From positions 2,041,501 through 2,105,500 of the forward strand of contig NZ_CP030104.1 in NCBI RefSeq assembly GCF_003269425.1: DNA of 64,000 nt, read 5' to 3'. Below, one piece after another: positions 41,040 to 50,987 of the stretch (positions are counted from its first letter, which is position 1; each line of letters begins with the position of its first letter). This DNA is from Flagellimonas maritima (GTDB lineage: Bacteria > Bacteroidota > Bacteroidia > Flavobacteriales > Flavobacteriaceae). Both the position numbers and the translations under genes were made by a program. A model generated the notes under the pieces. The model did no database searches and had not been told where the DNA came from. It saw only the letters and a program-made list of their open reading frames with translations.

Positions 41040-42863
41040 TTAGTTAATAGCATCTCCCCTAAGCATCCTAAAATGCTTTCTGGCCTTTGGAAAATAATAA
41101 CTGTCCTGATAATTGTAAATAATTTTTTCGTACTGGGTTTTTGCTTTTTCTGGTTGGCCGAGAATATTTCTGTACAGTTCGCCCAATGCAAAATGCGCAT
41201 CATCTGCCAGAATTCCATCAGCATAAAACGCTATGATTTTCTTATAATTAAATTCGGCAGCCTCGTATGATTTTTGGGCTTCCAATAATTCTCCTTGTTT
41301 CAAAAGTGCTTCATCTTCAATTTTTTCACCTTTATGATTTTCCAAAATGTCTTCTAGAGTTTCAATTGCTTCCCTATTTTTATTTTGATAGGCCAACAAA
41401 TCGGCCCGTGCATATTTCTTTAGTGCTGTTTGTGTGGAATCTTCAAGGGAATTGTCCGATATCAATAGACTCAATTGCATAGCATCGTTGGCAATCAATT
41501 GCGATGTTGAACCTCTCAATACTTTCAATTGAGTGAGAGCCCAATCAAAATCTCCTTTATAAAAACTGGTCTGGGCCACCTTAAAACGTGCGTCTTGGCC
41601 AAGGACATCATTTTTTAGACTTTTTTGAACCTGGGTAAAGTAGATAAGTGCTTGATTGAACTTTTGATCGTAAACCAAAATATCCCCCAAAGCCAATTTT
41701 ACATAGGCCACGCCCATTCGTCCCAAAGGGAGCACTAAACACTCTTTGAGCATTGCAATTGCAGGTTTTGGATTTTCCTTTTTAAACGTTAGAAAATTTC
41801 CGTAAGCTATTTGTAGCTGCAAAGAGCGACTTTGTACTCCGTATTCCGTGACCAAAGCTTGAAACTTCTTTTCTACGCTTTCCAGCTTTTTTCTATCTGT
41901 TCCTTCAAGTTCAATGTCTATTAAGTGGAGTTGTGCATTTAATTTGGCAACAGGGTTATTGCTATTTTCCACAATATATTCAAATATAGGTATTGCGGAG
42001 GTGTAATTTTTTTCCTCCAGTACAATTTGGCCCAAGTTCTCCAATCTATCGAGGGAGCTTTCTCCAGTGCGCTTATATATTGCCTTTTCTTGGTTAAAAG
42101 CACTATTGTACTGTTTTTGTTGGATAAAGAGCCAACTCAATAACTCATTCCAAAGAACGTCTGGATCTTTTTGCGCTTTTTTAAGCAGTACTTTTTTCAA
42201 TAAAACATTATTAGTGTTTGCAGGATCTTCTGAGATAAAGTCATCAATATTCCTTAATACATTAGATCGTGAGGTCCTACCTTCATAGATTAAATTTAAA
42301 TAGGAACTGTACATTTTTTCAACATCCCCTTTCTCACCATAAATTCGTGCCAATTGAAAATCATAGTTTAAGTCAGGCTTTAGTTCCATGGCTTTGTTAT
42401 AGGCCTGTATGGCATAATCGAGCAGCGCATACTTTTGAAAACGATATCCTACACTGTATCCAAAATTTGGATTCTCATTTATTTTCTGTATTGCTTGCTC
42501 GTAAAATCCCAAGGCTTTTTCGGGCTGGTCCTGTAATGTGTAGTTATAGCCCAGTTCTATAAAAAATGTTGGGAAGGCGTAGGGATCCTCAATTTTTTTT
42601 AGCAGAAATGTTTCGGCATCGGTATACCGCTCCAATTGTTGGTAACTTGCTATAAGACCTTCCGCATAATCCGTTCGCCTTGGGCTTTTAGCCACTAATT
42701 TTTCATAAAAAACCAAGGCTTTTTCATACTCTCCATCATTGAAATACTGCTTGGCCAGGAAATCCTCTTGCGCGCACGTAAAAGTTTGAAATAGGCTATA
42801 TGTAATAAGAAATAGAAAGTATCGCAACGCAATCTTTATTTCAAATATAACGTAGAAAAACAC
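41040..42863 (-). CDS. Secreted tetratricopeptide repeat protein
   Basis: About 600 residues. A Sec signal (YFLFLITYSLFQTFTCAQ) is followed by at least ten TPR-like helical pairs, e.g. QYFNDGEYEKALVFYEKLVA, LGYNYTLQDQPEKALGFYEQ, AKTQYEKIIYNYQDSYYFPK. It is expected in the periplasm or at the outer membrane as a scaffold. The start is uncertain: the frame opens with GTG at 42863; a TTG about twelve codons later gives a cleaner signal peptide. It lies between serS and DUF4286 on the same strand. Function is unknown. Confidence 0.85.
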   Translation of the reverse strand: MFFYVIFEIKIALRYFLFLITYSLFQTFTCAQEDFLAKQYFNDGEYEKALVFYEKLVAKSPRRTDYAEGLIASYQQLERYTDAETFLLKKIEDPYAFPTFFIELGYNYTLQDQPEKALGFYEQAIQKINENPNFGYSVGYRFQKYALLDYAIQAYNKAMELKPDLNYDFQLARIYGEKGDVEKMYSSYLNLIYEGRTSRSNVLRNIDDFISEDPANTNNVLLKKVLLKKAQKDPDVLWNELLSWLFIQQKQYNSAFNQEKAIYKRTGESSLDRLENLGQIVLEEKNYTSAIPIFEYIVENSNNPVAKLNAQLHLIDIELEGTDRKKLESVEKKFQALVTEYGVQSRSLQLQIAYGNFLTFKKENPKPAIAMLKECLVLPLGRMGVAYVKLALGDILVYDQKFNQALIYFTQVQKSLKNDVLGQDARFKVAQTSFYKGDFDWALTQLKVLRGSTSQLIANDAMQLSLLISDNSLEDSTQTALKKYARADLLAYQNKNREAIETLEDILENHKGEKIEDEALLKQGELLEAQKSYEAAEFNYKKIIAFYADGILADDAHFALGELYRNILGQPEKAKTQYEKIIYNYQDSYYFPKARKHFRMLRGDAIN

Positions 42864-42903
42864 GGAATCCTGTTAAGTGAATCCAAATAAATAGTCAGAA
42901 GGT

Positions 42904-44175
42904 TCAGTTGATTATTGAAAAACCGCAATAGGGAACCAATATTTCCGGTATTTTAATGCCCTCTTTAGTTTGATAGTTTTCCAAGATTCCCGCTAAAACA
43001 CGGGGCAGTGCCAAAGAACTGCCATTTAATGTATGGGCCAATTGACTCTTACCGTCCTCGTCTTTGTATCGAAGTTTTAATCGGTTTGCTTGAAAGGCTT
43101 CAAAATTTGATACGGAACTTATTTCGAGCCACCTATCCTGCGCAGTGGAAAAAACTTCAAAATCAAACGTCAGTGCCGCTGTGAAACCTAGATCACCGCC
43201 GCATAGGCGTAATATTCGGTAAGGTAATTTCAATTCCCTAAGAATATTTTTTACATGTTCCGTCATTTCATCCAAAGCTTGGTATGAGTTTTCGGGGCGT
43301 TCAATTCGTACCAATTCCACTTTGTCAAATTGGTGCAGTCTGTTCAAGCCACGAACGTGGGCACCATAGCTTCCGGCCTCTCTTCTAAAGCAAGGAGTAT
43401 ATCCCGTATATTTTATGGGAAAACTTTCTTGGGAAACAATATCGTTTCTGTGCAGATTGGTAATAGGAACCTCGGCGGTTGGAATTAGGTAGAGGTCATC
43501 ATTCTGTACATGATACATTTGTCCCTCTTTGTCGGGCAATTGTCCAGTTCCGTAACCAGAAGCTTCGTTGACCATAAGTGGGAGTTGTACCTCCGTGTAC
43601 CCAGCTTCAGTATTTTTATCCAAAAAGTAGGAAATGAGCGCACGCTGCAATCGGGCCCCTTTTCCTTTATAAATGGGGAAACCCGCTCCCGTAACCTTTA
43701 CGCCAAGCTCAAAATCTATAATATCATATTTTTTTGCCAATTCCCAGTGGGGCAATGCATCTTCATTTAGCTTTGGAATATCTCCTTCCTTAAAAATTTC
43801 CACATTGTCGTCATCGGAATTTCCAGCAGGAACGGATTCATGAGGTATGTTGGGAATTTGGTACAACAATTCTTGAAGTTTAGCAGCAGTAGTATTGAGC
43901 AGTTCGCCCAATTGTTTTGAAGCTTCTTTAAGATCGGTAGTTTGTTCTTTCAGTAGAGTTGCTTCTTTTGCTTTACCGGTTTTAAAAAGTACTCCAATTT
44001 CTTTGGACAGCTTATTGGATTTTGCCAAAGTAGCGTCAAGTTCTGTTTGAATGGCGCGTCTTTTCTCATCTAAATCAATAATTGCCGATAGCAATGGCTC
44101 TGCATCGATATTTCGCTTTTTTAAAGCATTCACTATAATGCTTTTGTCCTCCCTGATTTTATGTAATTGAAGCAT
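42904..44175 (-). CDS. serS: Seryl-tRNA synthetase
   Basis: A 423-residue class II synthetase. The N-terminal coiled-coil arm (about residues 30-100, IIDLDEKRRAIQTELDATLA) contacts the long variable arm of tRNA-Ser. The catalytic domain holds motif 2 (YTPCFRREAGSYG) and motif 3 (LNGSSLALPRVLAGILENYQ). It charges tRNA-Ser in the cytosol. Start at ATG 44175 (MLQLHKIREDKSIIVNALKK) fits the family. It is followed on the same strand by the TPR gene. Confidence 0.97.
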   Translation of the reverse strand: MLQLHKIREDKSIIVNALKKRNIDAEPLLSAIIDLDEKRRAIQTELDATLAKSNKLSKEIGVLFKTGKAKEATLLKEQTTDLKEASKQLGELLNTTAAKLQELLYQIPNIPHESVPAGNSDDDNVEIFKEGDIPKLNEDALPHWELAKKYDIIDFELGVKVTGAGFPIYKGKGARLQRALISYFLDKNTEAGYTEVQLPLMVNEASGYGTGQLPDKEGQMYHVQNDDLYLIPTAEVPITNLHRNDIVSQESFPIKYTGYTPCFRREAGSYGAHVRGLNRLHQFDKVELVRIERPENSYQALDEMTEHVKNILRELKLPYRILRLCGGDLGFTAALTFDFEVFSTAQDRWLEISSVSNFEAFQANRLKLRYKDEDGKSQLAHTLNGSSLALPRVLAGILENYQTKEGIKIPEILVPYCGFSIIN

Positions 44176-44226
44176 GACTTGTTTTGAGCGGCAAATTTAA
44201 GTCAATCCAAGCGAGTTGACCAATAT

Positions 44227-45555
44227 TTAATCTTTTTGTGAGGGTCTTATCCATTCGTTATGTGAAAAATGTTTCCACGGTACGTTGGCCAAGTCTACCT
44301 TGGGATCAACGAACTCATGGTATTTTCCATTATTGATCTTGACCTTTCCTTCAAGAAAAACTTGAATCTCCTCATCTTTTTCGGCATACTCTTTTTTAAG
44401 ATATTGAGCAAATTGCCATGTAAAATCCGGATAGCAAGCTACTTTTCTTTTTTGTTTTTTAGTGAGGTAATCATCTAGCTTTACATAGTTTTCTTCCCCT
44501 GTTTTTTTGCTGACAATTTTAAAACGTGCCGTACCGGAACGGCTTCTTAGCATCATTCGCCAACTCAAGCGATGGCCCTCCTCTGTCCAAAGCACGTCAT
44601 CTGGAATAGTGTAATGTCTGAGCGGAAGTAAGAATTGTATAGTAAAATATAATCCCAAAATTGCCAAAATCCATTTACTGTTTTTTGGAACATGTATGGT
44701 ATTGTCCACAATTACAGTCTTTTTTTTCAGAAAAATATTCCTAATGGTCTGCGGAGGGAAAAAGAATAAAATAAAAGCCAATGACAAGTATGGGAAAATA
44801 CCTATTTGAAATACAATACTATTGAACAGGTGAAAGAATATTGAAAATATAAAGGCTATCTTACGAGTTGGTTTCCAAAGTAACGCGGGAACAATGAGCA
44901 AATCGAACAAAATTCCAAATACGGCTATAATTTTGTGAACCCACTTTTCTTGCAATAAGTCGCCTACAAGAAAATAGTTCTGCTTGGATTTCATTAAGAT
45001 TTCAATTATGCTGAAGTCCAGCCAATCTCCATACAGCTTTGCAACAGATGCATAGGTGTACACAATGAAAAGTTGCAGGATCACCATCCATCTAATCCAG
45101 TTGAACATTGTTGTCGAACGGAAATTTGGATTTTGTTTGGCATCCAAGGAAAAATCCCGATTTGCAGGAAGAAATGCCATTATAAACGCCAAGAGCATTA
45201 ACAAATAGTAGTGGTTGTTGTACGATGTTTTTTGCATAAGATATACGCCTGTCCACATAACGGCAAAAGTGAAAGCGCTCAATCTGTATTTATAGCCCAA
45301 GGCAATCATTAACCCGAGCGTGCCCATTATGGCAAAATAAACGTACATCCAATCACCTGGTAAAGGCTGTAACCATTCAAAACCGATAAATGAAAAAGTA
45401 AATCGGGGCTCGACCAACGTTCTCCTTACCCAACCTGTGATAATTGCTCCATAACATTCGGCACTTATCAGTAAACCGTAAAAAACCCTAAATACAACAA
45501 GTTGGGCATTGTCGATCTTCTTAAAAAGAAATTGGTTAAGCACTTTATTTGGCAA
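44227..45555 (-). CDS. HTTM domain membrane protein (gamma-carboxylase-like)
   Basis: A 442-residue protein with several transmembrane helices (e.g. YYLLMLLAFIMAFLPANRDF, MVILQLFIVYTYASVAKLYG, LSLAFILFFFPPQ) and a soluble C-terminal part. The layout resembles the horizontally transferred transmembrane (HTTM) family related to vitamin K-dependent gamma-glutamyl carboxylase. In bacteria its function is unclear and a vitamin K (menaquinone) dependent reaction is only inferred. The start overlaps the ribF stop by 11 bp, so the two are probably one transcript. Confidence 0.88.
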   Translation of the reverse strand: MPNKVLNQFLFKKIDNAQLVVFRVFYGLLISAECYGAIITGWVRRTLVEPRFTFSFIGFEWLQPLPGDWMYVYFAIMGTLGLMIALGYKYRLSAFTFAVMWTGVYLMQKTSYNNHYYLLMLLAFIMAFLPANRDFSLDAKQNPNFRSTTMFNWIRWMVILQLFIVYTYASVAKLYGDWLDFSIIEILMKSKQNYFLVGDLLQEKWVHKIIAVFGILFDLLIVPALLWKPTRKIAFIFSIFFHLFNSIVFQIGIFPYLSLAFILFFFPPQTIRNIFLKKKTVIVDNTIHVPKNSKWILAILGLYFTIQFLLPLRHYTIPDDVLWTEEGHRLSWRMMLRSRSGTARFKIVSKKTGEENYVKLDDYLTKKQKRKVACYPDFTWQFAQYLKKEYAEKDEEIQVFLEGKVKINNGKYHEFVDPKVDLANVPWKHFSHNEWIRPSQKD

Positions 45556-46474
45556 TTAAGTTTAACGAAGTTTTTTTATCCTTCTTCAATTGTTCTCTAA
45601 GTTCCTCAACGGAATCGAATTTATTCTCATCCCTAATACGATGTAGGATGCCAACTTGTACCTTCTTGTCATAAAGGCTACCTTCAAAATCGAAAAAATT
45701 GATTTCGATGCTTTTTTCTGTTCCGGATACTGTTGGGTTGAAGCCGATGTTCATCATCCCAAAATATTCTCTTTGATCGATGTTGCTCTTAACAACATAA
45801 ACGCCATTTTTTGGAATGAGTTTGTAAGGTTCGGGTATGTGAAGATTCGCTGTCGGAAAACCAAACTGCTTGCCAAGACCCTTTCCTTTTTTTATGATGC
45901 CCGTGAGCATGTAAGCATAATTTAAATAACTATTTGCAGTTAGGATATCACCTGCTAAAAGTGCATTTCTGATTTTTGTTGAACTAACGGACACATCATC
46001 GATTTCTTGCGCGGGTATCTCCTCCACCTCAAAATCCAATGTATTCCCAAAAGCCGTTAAATCCTGTATATTGGCATTACGGTTTCTACCAAACCTATGA
46101 TCATAACCAATGATTATTTTTTTCGTCTTTAGTTTATTGACCAATATATCCCTCACAAATTCGGTAGCTGAAAGTCTGGAAAAGTCTTTTGTAAAAGGAT
46201 GTATGATCAGATAATCCAGCCCCAGGGAATCCATTGTCTGAATCTTTTCATCCAATGTGTTCAATAACTTAATGTTTGTATCTTTTTGCAAGACCATCCT
46301 AGGATGGGGAAAAAAGGTGAGGACGGTTGATTTTAAACCAGCGGTTTTGGCACTATTTATGAGGCGTTCCAATATCTTGCCGTGACCAAGGTGTACCCCA
46401 TCAAAAGTACCAATGGTAACGGCAGTTTGAAATTTGTTGTTTATGAAGTGAGAAATACCTTTGATTGTTTCCAC
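45545..46474 (-). CDS. ribF: Bifunctional riboflavin kinase / FAD synthetase
   Basis: A 309-residue enzyme making FMN and FAD from riboflavin. The N-terminal nucleotidyltransferase has VTIGTFDGVHLGHGKIL (HxGH-type) near residue 19 and VSSTKIRNAL; the C-terminal flavokinase begins near 183 with GKGLGKQFGFPTANLHIPEP, followed by NGVYVVKS and MMNIGFNPTV. Typical length. It overlaps the HTTM gene by 11 bp. The divergent metallopeptidase gene begins 42 bp upstream. Confidence 0.96.
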   Translation of the reverse strand: METIKGISHFINNKFQTAVTIGTFDGVHLGHGKILERLINSAKTAGLKSTVLTFFPHPRMVLQKDTNIKLLNTLDEKIQTMDSLGLDYLIIHPFTKDFSRLSATEFVRDILVNKLKTKKIIIGYDHRFGRNRNANIQDLTAFGNTLDFEVEEIPAQEIDDVSVSSTKIRNALLAGDILTANSYLNYAYMLTGIIKKGKGLGKQFGFPTANLHIPEPYKLIPKNGVYVVKSNIDQREYFGMMNIGFNPTVSGTEKSIEINFFDFEGSLYDKKVQVGILHRIRDENKFDSVEELREQLKKDKKTSLNLIAK

Positions 46475-46497
46475 TAAATCAAGAAAATAAAAAAGGC

Positions 46498-46505
46498 TAT
46501 TTTTG
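46498..46505 (+). promoter_or_regulatory. Possible -7 promoter element for the metallopeptidase
   Basis: TATTTTTG fits TAnnTTTG, 10 bp before the ATG at 46516 and 22 bp before the alternative ATG at 46528. No TTG at a fitting distance. Confidence 0.35.
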
Positions 46506-46515
46506 AATTTGACTT

Positions 46516-49500
46516 ATGCCCTTATCTATGAAAGCTAAATTACATCTTGTTTTCTCAATAACCATATTTTTTGCCTGCTTTTACACTTATGCACAACAAG
46601 GCTATTGGAAATCTACTGAAGCCAGATCAAGTTTTAGAAGTCCTTCAATAAAAAATATAAGTAAAGCAGCGGCAGTTTATACATTGGATAAACAAAGCTT
46701 CTCAAAGAAAATCAATTCTTTTTCCACCTTTAAAAATCAAAGCCAAGTAATTGATCTTCCAGGACATAATGGGAAGGTCATCTCTTTTTCTTTAAAAGAG
46801 ACATCCGTTTTTCATCCGGATTTATCCAAAAAATATCCCAATATAAAGTCATTTTCCGGCTTAAGCCTGGATGGAAAATATAGGGTCAGGCTCAGTAGTT
46901 CGCATAAGGGACTCCAAAGTATGATAATTGATCTTGAAAGTCATCAAACCGTATTTATGGAGCAATTGTCAAATAAAAGTGGCACCTACGTTGTCTATGA
47001 TAAGGGTGCAGGGACCGAGAACAAAAACGGATTTATTTGTGATACCAAGAAAATGGGCGCTATTGTAGGAAAGACAATTAGTCCCTTGGTCAGCGGCCAA
47101 GAGTTGAGAAGGTTTAGAATTGCCGTATCCGCTACAGGGGAGTATACAGAATTTCATGGTGGAACTGTTGCTGATGCCCTAGCAGCAATCAATGCTACAT
47201 TGACGCGTGTAAACGAAGTTTTTGAAACCGATCTAGGAGTTACTTTGGAGTTGGTGGCAAATAACAATCTGATCATTTTTACAAATGCGGCCACAGACCC
47301 TTATAACGGAAATTTGAATGCTCAGGTTCAAAGCACATTGACGACCACAATTGGCGAGGCAAATTATGATGTAGGCCATCTTTTTAATAAAGTTGAACTT
47401 GCTTCACAAAATAATGGGAATGCAGGCTTTATTGGGTCAGTTTGCTCGGATAACAGAAAAGGGAGCGCTTTTTCGTCTACCTCCAATCCAGAAGGGGATA
47501 TATTTGATCTGGATTTTGTCTCACACGAGTTGGGGCATCAATTTGGGGCAAACCACACATGGTCTTTTGACCCTGAGGGAACCGATGTTCAAGCAGAACC
47601 GGCCAGCGGAACCACGATTATGGGTTATGCCGGCATTGCAAGTCCAGGTAATAATGTAGCGCCCAATGGTGATGACTATTTCCACTATAACAGTATTCTA
47701 CAGATTTCCAATTATTTAGAGACTGTAACCTGCGGAGAGACGGTTGCTTTGACTAATTCGCCCCCAGTCGTTACCCCAATGGGAGATTATGTAATTCCAA
47801 AGGGCACTGCTTTTGTTTTGGAAGGAATGGCCACGGACAGTGATATTGATGACACACTCACATATACTTGGGAACAAATTGACAGCGGAATAGTTACGTT
47901 TGATACTTTTGGTCCTGAAAATCCAAGTGGGGCGAACTTTAGATCGTTGCCGCCTACTACAGACCCTTCAAGATATTTTCCAAGATTGTCCCGTGTAGTG
48001 CAAGGGAACCTTGCCCAGACCAATCCACAAATCAATAGTGCTTGGGAAACCATATCTACAATAGAGCGGAATTTGAGCTTTGCTTTTACGGTAAGGGACA
48101 ATGCACTGGAGGGCGGGCAAGTGATTTCCGATTTGCTTGATGTTAAAGTAGTAAACATTGCTGGACCTTTTGTTATGACATCACAAGATTCAAATGAGAC
48201 TTATGAAGCCGGGTCTGTACAACAGGTGACTTGGGATGTTGCCAACACCAATATTCTTCCTGTTGATGCTAAAACAGTCGATATATTTTTATCCGTGGAT
48301 GGTGGCACTACTTTTCCAATTATTCTTGCGGAAGATGTAGTGAATGATGGAATTGAAGATGTTCTAATTCCAGGAAATGCTACCGAAACTGCACGGATTA
48401 TGGTCAAAGCCAGTGATAATGTTTTTTTCGCCGTTAATGCATCTAATTTTAGTATTGAAGAATCTAATGTAGTATTAAATATCCAAGATTTAACTTTTGA
48501 TGTTTGTCAACCAGATGACATCATCATTCCATTTACATACCAGACTTTTGGAGGCTTCAACGAGACCTCAACCTTTTCAGTTGATCTACCGGTAGGTTTA
48601 ACGGCGGCTTTTGTTCCCGCTCAGGCCTCGGCAAATGATACAGATGTTCAATTGACCATTTCCAATACGGATGATGTTGCACCTGCATCATATCCAATCA
48701 CCATTACTTCGACTTCTGTTTCGGTAACAAAGAACCTTCCGTTATCACTTAATATAAGTGACGTAAGTTTTTCTGATGTGGTTTTGTCCACTCCAACAGA
48801 TATGGAAATCAATACCTCTATCAATCCCAGATTAGTATGGGAAGAAAATGAGTTTTACAAGGACTATGATATTGAAATAGCAACAGATAATGGTTTTGTG
48901 GATATAGTGGAATCCGCAACCACACCATTTAATTTTTACCAAAGTCCAACATTACAACCGGAAACAGAATACTTTTGGCACATAAGACCTAAGAACGATT
49001 GCGGCACAGGTACTTTTGGAACACCGTTTAGTTTTACAACTACACAAGTTGATTGCAGGAACGTTAGTTCAAAAACATTGCCTTTAACCATTTCAAACAT
49101 AGGATCACCCACGATAACTTCCACAATTCAGTTCGTTGAGGATTTAAGCATTACCGACATCAATGTAAATTTGGAACTAACGCACACATTTTTACAGGAT
49201 TTGATTATTACGCTCATTTCCCCTTCGGGCACGAGAGTCACATTGGTTTCTGGTGCATGCGGGGATTTAGATAATATCAATGCAGTTTTTGATGATGATG
49301 GAGCAAATATTGTCTGCTCAGCTACCCCTGCAATTTCAGGAACCGTTTCCCCTATAGGCTCACTGGCTTCTCTCGTTGGTGAATCCACTTTTGGGGATTG
49401 GACATTGGAAATTAGGGATACGGCACCAAATGATGGTGGAGCATTGGTTTCGTTTTCCTTGGAAGTATGTGCCGAAGGTGAATTTAGACCGGACGATGAT

Positions 49501-50304
49501 CAAGATGGCGTTTTCGATGACGGTGATGATTTATGTTTGGGAACGCCAATAGGGGCTGAAGTCGATGCTGCCGGTTGTCCCGTGTATAGATTTCCTGCAG
49601 ATAACTTTAGGGTGCAACTACAAAGTGAATCTTGTAGAAACAGTAATGATGGTTCCATTTCCTTAACAGCTTCTGATGATTCAATAACCTACACCGCTAT
49701 TTTAAATGGAGGTGCTACAACACAGAGCATAGATTTTACGGATTCCCATGTCTTTGAAAGTATAAATGCTGGGGACTATTCTTTGTGCATTACGGGAACG
49801 GACGGCATCATTGTCTATGAAGAAGTTTGTTTTGAAATCAAAATCACAGAGCCATCACTTTTAACGGCTTTTACGGCAGTTGAGTCAGGAGTACTCCAAC
49901 TTACGCTTGGTGGGGCCGATTTGTTTACGATAGAATTGAATGGTTTGGTCACACAGACCGAAGCCAGTCAAACACAATTGAACTTAAAAAATGGATTCAA
50001 TACCCTAAAAATATCGACAAGCTTACCTTGCCAAGGAGTTTACGAAGAAACGTTTTTTATTTCATCAGAACCTATTGTTTATCCAAATCCCGTAAACGAG
50101 AGAACTAAGGTTTTTCTCAATGGTTTGACAGGTAATCTTGATATACAGGTGTTTTCTGCAAATGGGCGATTGGTCTTGACAGATAAAAGAGAAATAAACG
50201 GTATAGAACTAGAAATGGATTTTTCCGTATTGTCCACAGGCATTTACTATATGAGCATCCAGAGCAAAGGAACAAATAAGGTCATAAAATTGATTAAAGA
50301 ATGA
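46516..50304 (+). CDS. Secreted reprolysin-like metallopeptidase with T9SS type A tail
   Basis: A 1262-residue multidomain secreted protease. Order: Sec signal (LVFSITIFFACFYTYAQ), propeptide, zinc peptidase with HELGHQFGANH at residues 337-347, a beta-sandwich segment, a fibronectin-like segment, a P/homo B proprotein-convertase domain (VEDLSITDINVNLELTHTFL to FGDWTLEIRDTAPNDGG), a calcium-binding DDDQDGVFDDGDDLC, and a C-terminal sorting domain (VYPNPVNERTKVFLNGLTG to GIYYMSIQSKGTNKVIKLI). The last is removed during T9SS export. An ATG four codons in (46528) is an equally good start. The next gene starts within its stop (ATGA). Confidence 0.93.
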   Translation: MPLSMKAKLHLVFSITIFFACFYTYAQQGYWKSTEARSSFRSPSIKNISKAAAVYTLDKQSFSKKINSFSTFKNQSQVIDLPGHNGKVISFSLKETSVFHPDLSKKYPNIKSFSGLSLDGKYRVRLSSSHKGLQSMIIDLESHQTVFMEQLSNKSGTYVVYDKGAGTENKNGFICDTKKMGAIVGKTISPLVSGQELRRFRIAVSATGEYTEFHGGTVADALAAINATLTRVNEVFETDLGVTLELVANNNLIIFTNAATDPYNGNLNAQVQSTLTTTIGEANYDVGHLFNKVELASQNNGNAGFIGSVCSDNRKGSAFSSTSNPEGDIFDLDFVSHELGHQFGANHTWSFDPEGTDVQAEPASGTTIMGYAGIASPGNNVAPNGDDYFHYNSILQISNYLETVTCGETVALTNSPPVVTPMGDYVIPKGTAFVLEGMATDSDIDDTLTYTWEQIDSGIVTFDTFGPENPSGANFRSLPPTTDPSRYFPRLSRVVQGNLAQTNPQINSAWETISTIERNLSFAFTVRDNALEGGQVISDLLDVKVVNIAGPFVMTSQDSNETYEAGSVQQVTWDVANTNILPVDAKTVDIFLSVDGGTTFPIILAEDVVNDGIEDVLIPGNATETARIMVKASDNVFFAVNASNFSIEESNVVLNIQDLTFDVCQPDDIIIPFTYQTFGGFNETSTFSVDLPVGLTAAFVPAQASANDTDVQLTISNTDDVAPASYPITITSTSVSVTKNLPLSLNISDVSFSDVVLSTPTDMEINTSINPRLVWEENEFYKDYDIEIATDNGFVDIVESATTPFNFYQSPTLQPETEYFWHIRPKNDCGTGTFGTPFSFTTTQVDCRNVSSKTLPLTISNIGSPTITSTIQFVEDLSITDINVNLELTHTFLQDLIITLISPSGTRVTLVSGACGDLDNINAVFDDDGANIVCSATPAISGTVSPIGSLASLVGESTFGDWTLEIRDTAPNDGGALVSFSLEVCAEGEFRPDDDQDGVFDDGDDLCLGTPIGAEVDAAGCPVYRFPADNFRVQLQSESCRNSNDGSISLTASDDSITYTAILNGGATTQSIDFTDSHVFESINAGDYSLCITGTDGIIVYEEVCFEIKITEPSLLTAFTAVESGVLQLTLGGADLFTIELNGLVTQTEASQTQLNLKNGFNTLKISTSLPCQGVYEETFFISSEPIVYPNPVNERTKVFLNGLTGNLDIQVFSANGRLVLTDKREINGIELEMDFSVLSTGIYYMSIQSKGTNKVIKLIKE

Positions 50305-50987
50305 AGCAGGCTATTATAGGTTTATTGTTACTTACGTTTATTTATTCTTGTGGGGGCAATGATGACCCGCCACCAACACCAGCTGTGGCAAACCTTGTTT
50401 TTCCCGAAGAGAATTCGGAATGTACAACGGGGGTCAGCGTTAATGAGACACTAAGCCAAGTGACATTTGAATGGCAATCTTCATTGAATGCCGATACATA
50501 TACATTGCGCGTAGTAAATTTGGAGACCAATATTCCACAGACGATTACTACAGCTTCAACATCTGCAAGTCTGTCCATTGAAAAGGGCACACCTTTTTCA
50601 TGGTCGGTCACATCGCTTAGCTCCAGATCCGATCAAGTTGCTGAAAGCGAGACATGGTTATTTTACAATGCAGGCTCATTAACTACATATGCTCCATTTC
50701 CCGCACAATTGGTAAGTCCAGTATCAGGTTCTACCGTACTAAGAGATATTTCTAATGAGGTCACTTTAGAATGGATCGGGGCGGACGTAGAGAATGATAT
50801 AATTTCTTTTGATGTTTTCTTTTCAAACGAAAACCCACCTATTACTTTGCTTGGGACCACCAGCGCCAATACTATGGAGTTTGATGCAGATGTTGAGTCC
50901 AATACCGTTTATTTTTGGAAGGTGATTACAACGGATTCAGAGGGAAACAGTTCTGAATCAGGAACCTTTGAATTCAAGACATTTTGA
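50301..50987 (+). CDS. Lipoprotein with two fibronectin-like domains
   Basis: A 228-residue lipoprotein. The signal MKQAIIGLLLLTFIYSCGGN has a lipobox with Cys17; two repeats of about 90 residues follow (QVTFEWQSSLNADTYTLRVV and EVTLEWIGADVENDIISFDV), each like a fibronectin type III fold with the same FxWxV or VYFWKV ending. The ATG overlaps the metallopeptidase stop, so the two are made together, possibly as enzyme and surface partner or substrate binder. No named family. Confidence 0.85.
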   Translation: MKQAIIGLLLLTFIYSCGGNDDPPPTPAVANLVFPEENSECTTGVSVNETLSQVTFEWQSSLNADTYTLRVVNLETNIPQTITTASTSASLSIEKGTPFSWSVTSLSSRSDQVAESETWLFYNAGSLTTYAPFPAQLVSPVSGSTVLRDISNEVTLEWIGADVENDIISFDVFFSNENPPITLLGTTSANTMEFDADVESNTVYFWKVITTDSEGNSSESGTFEFKTF

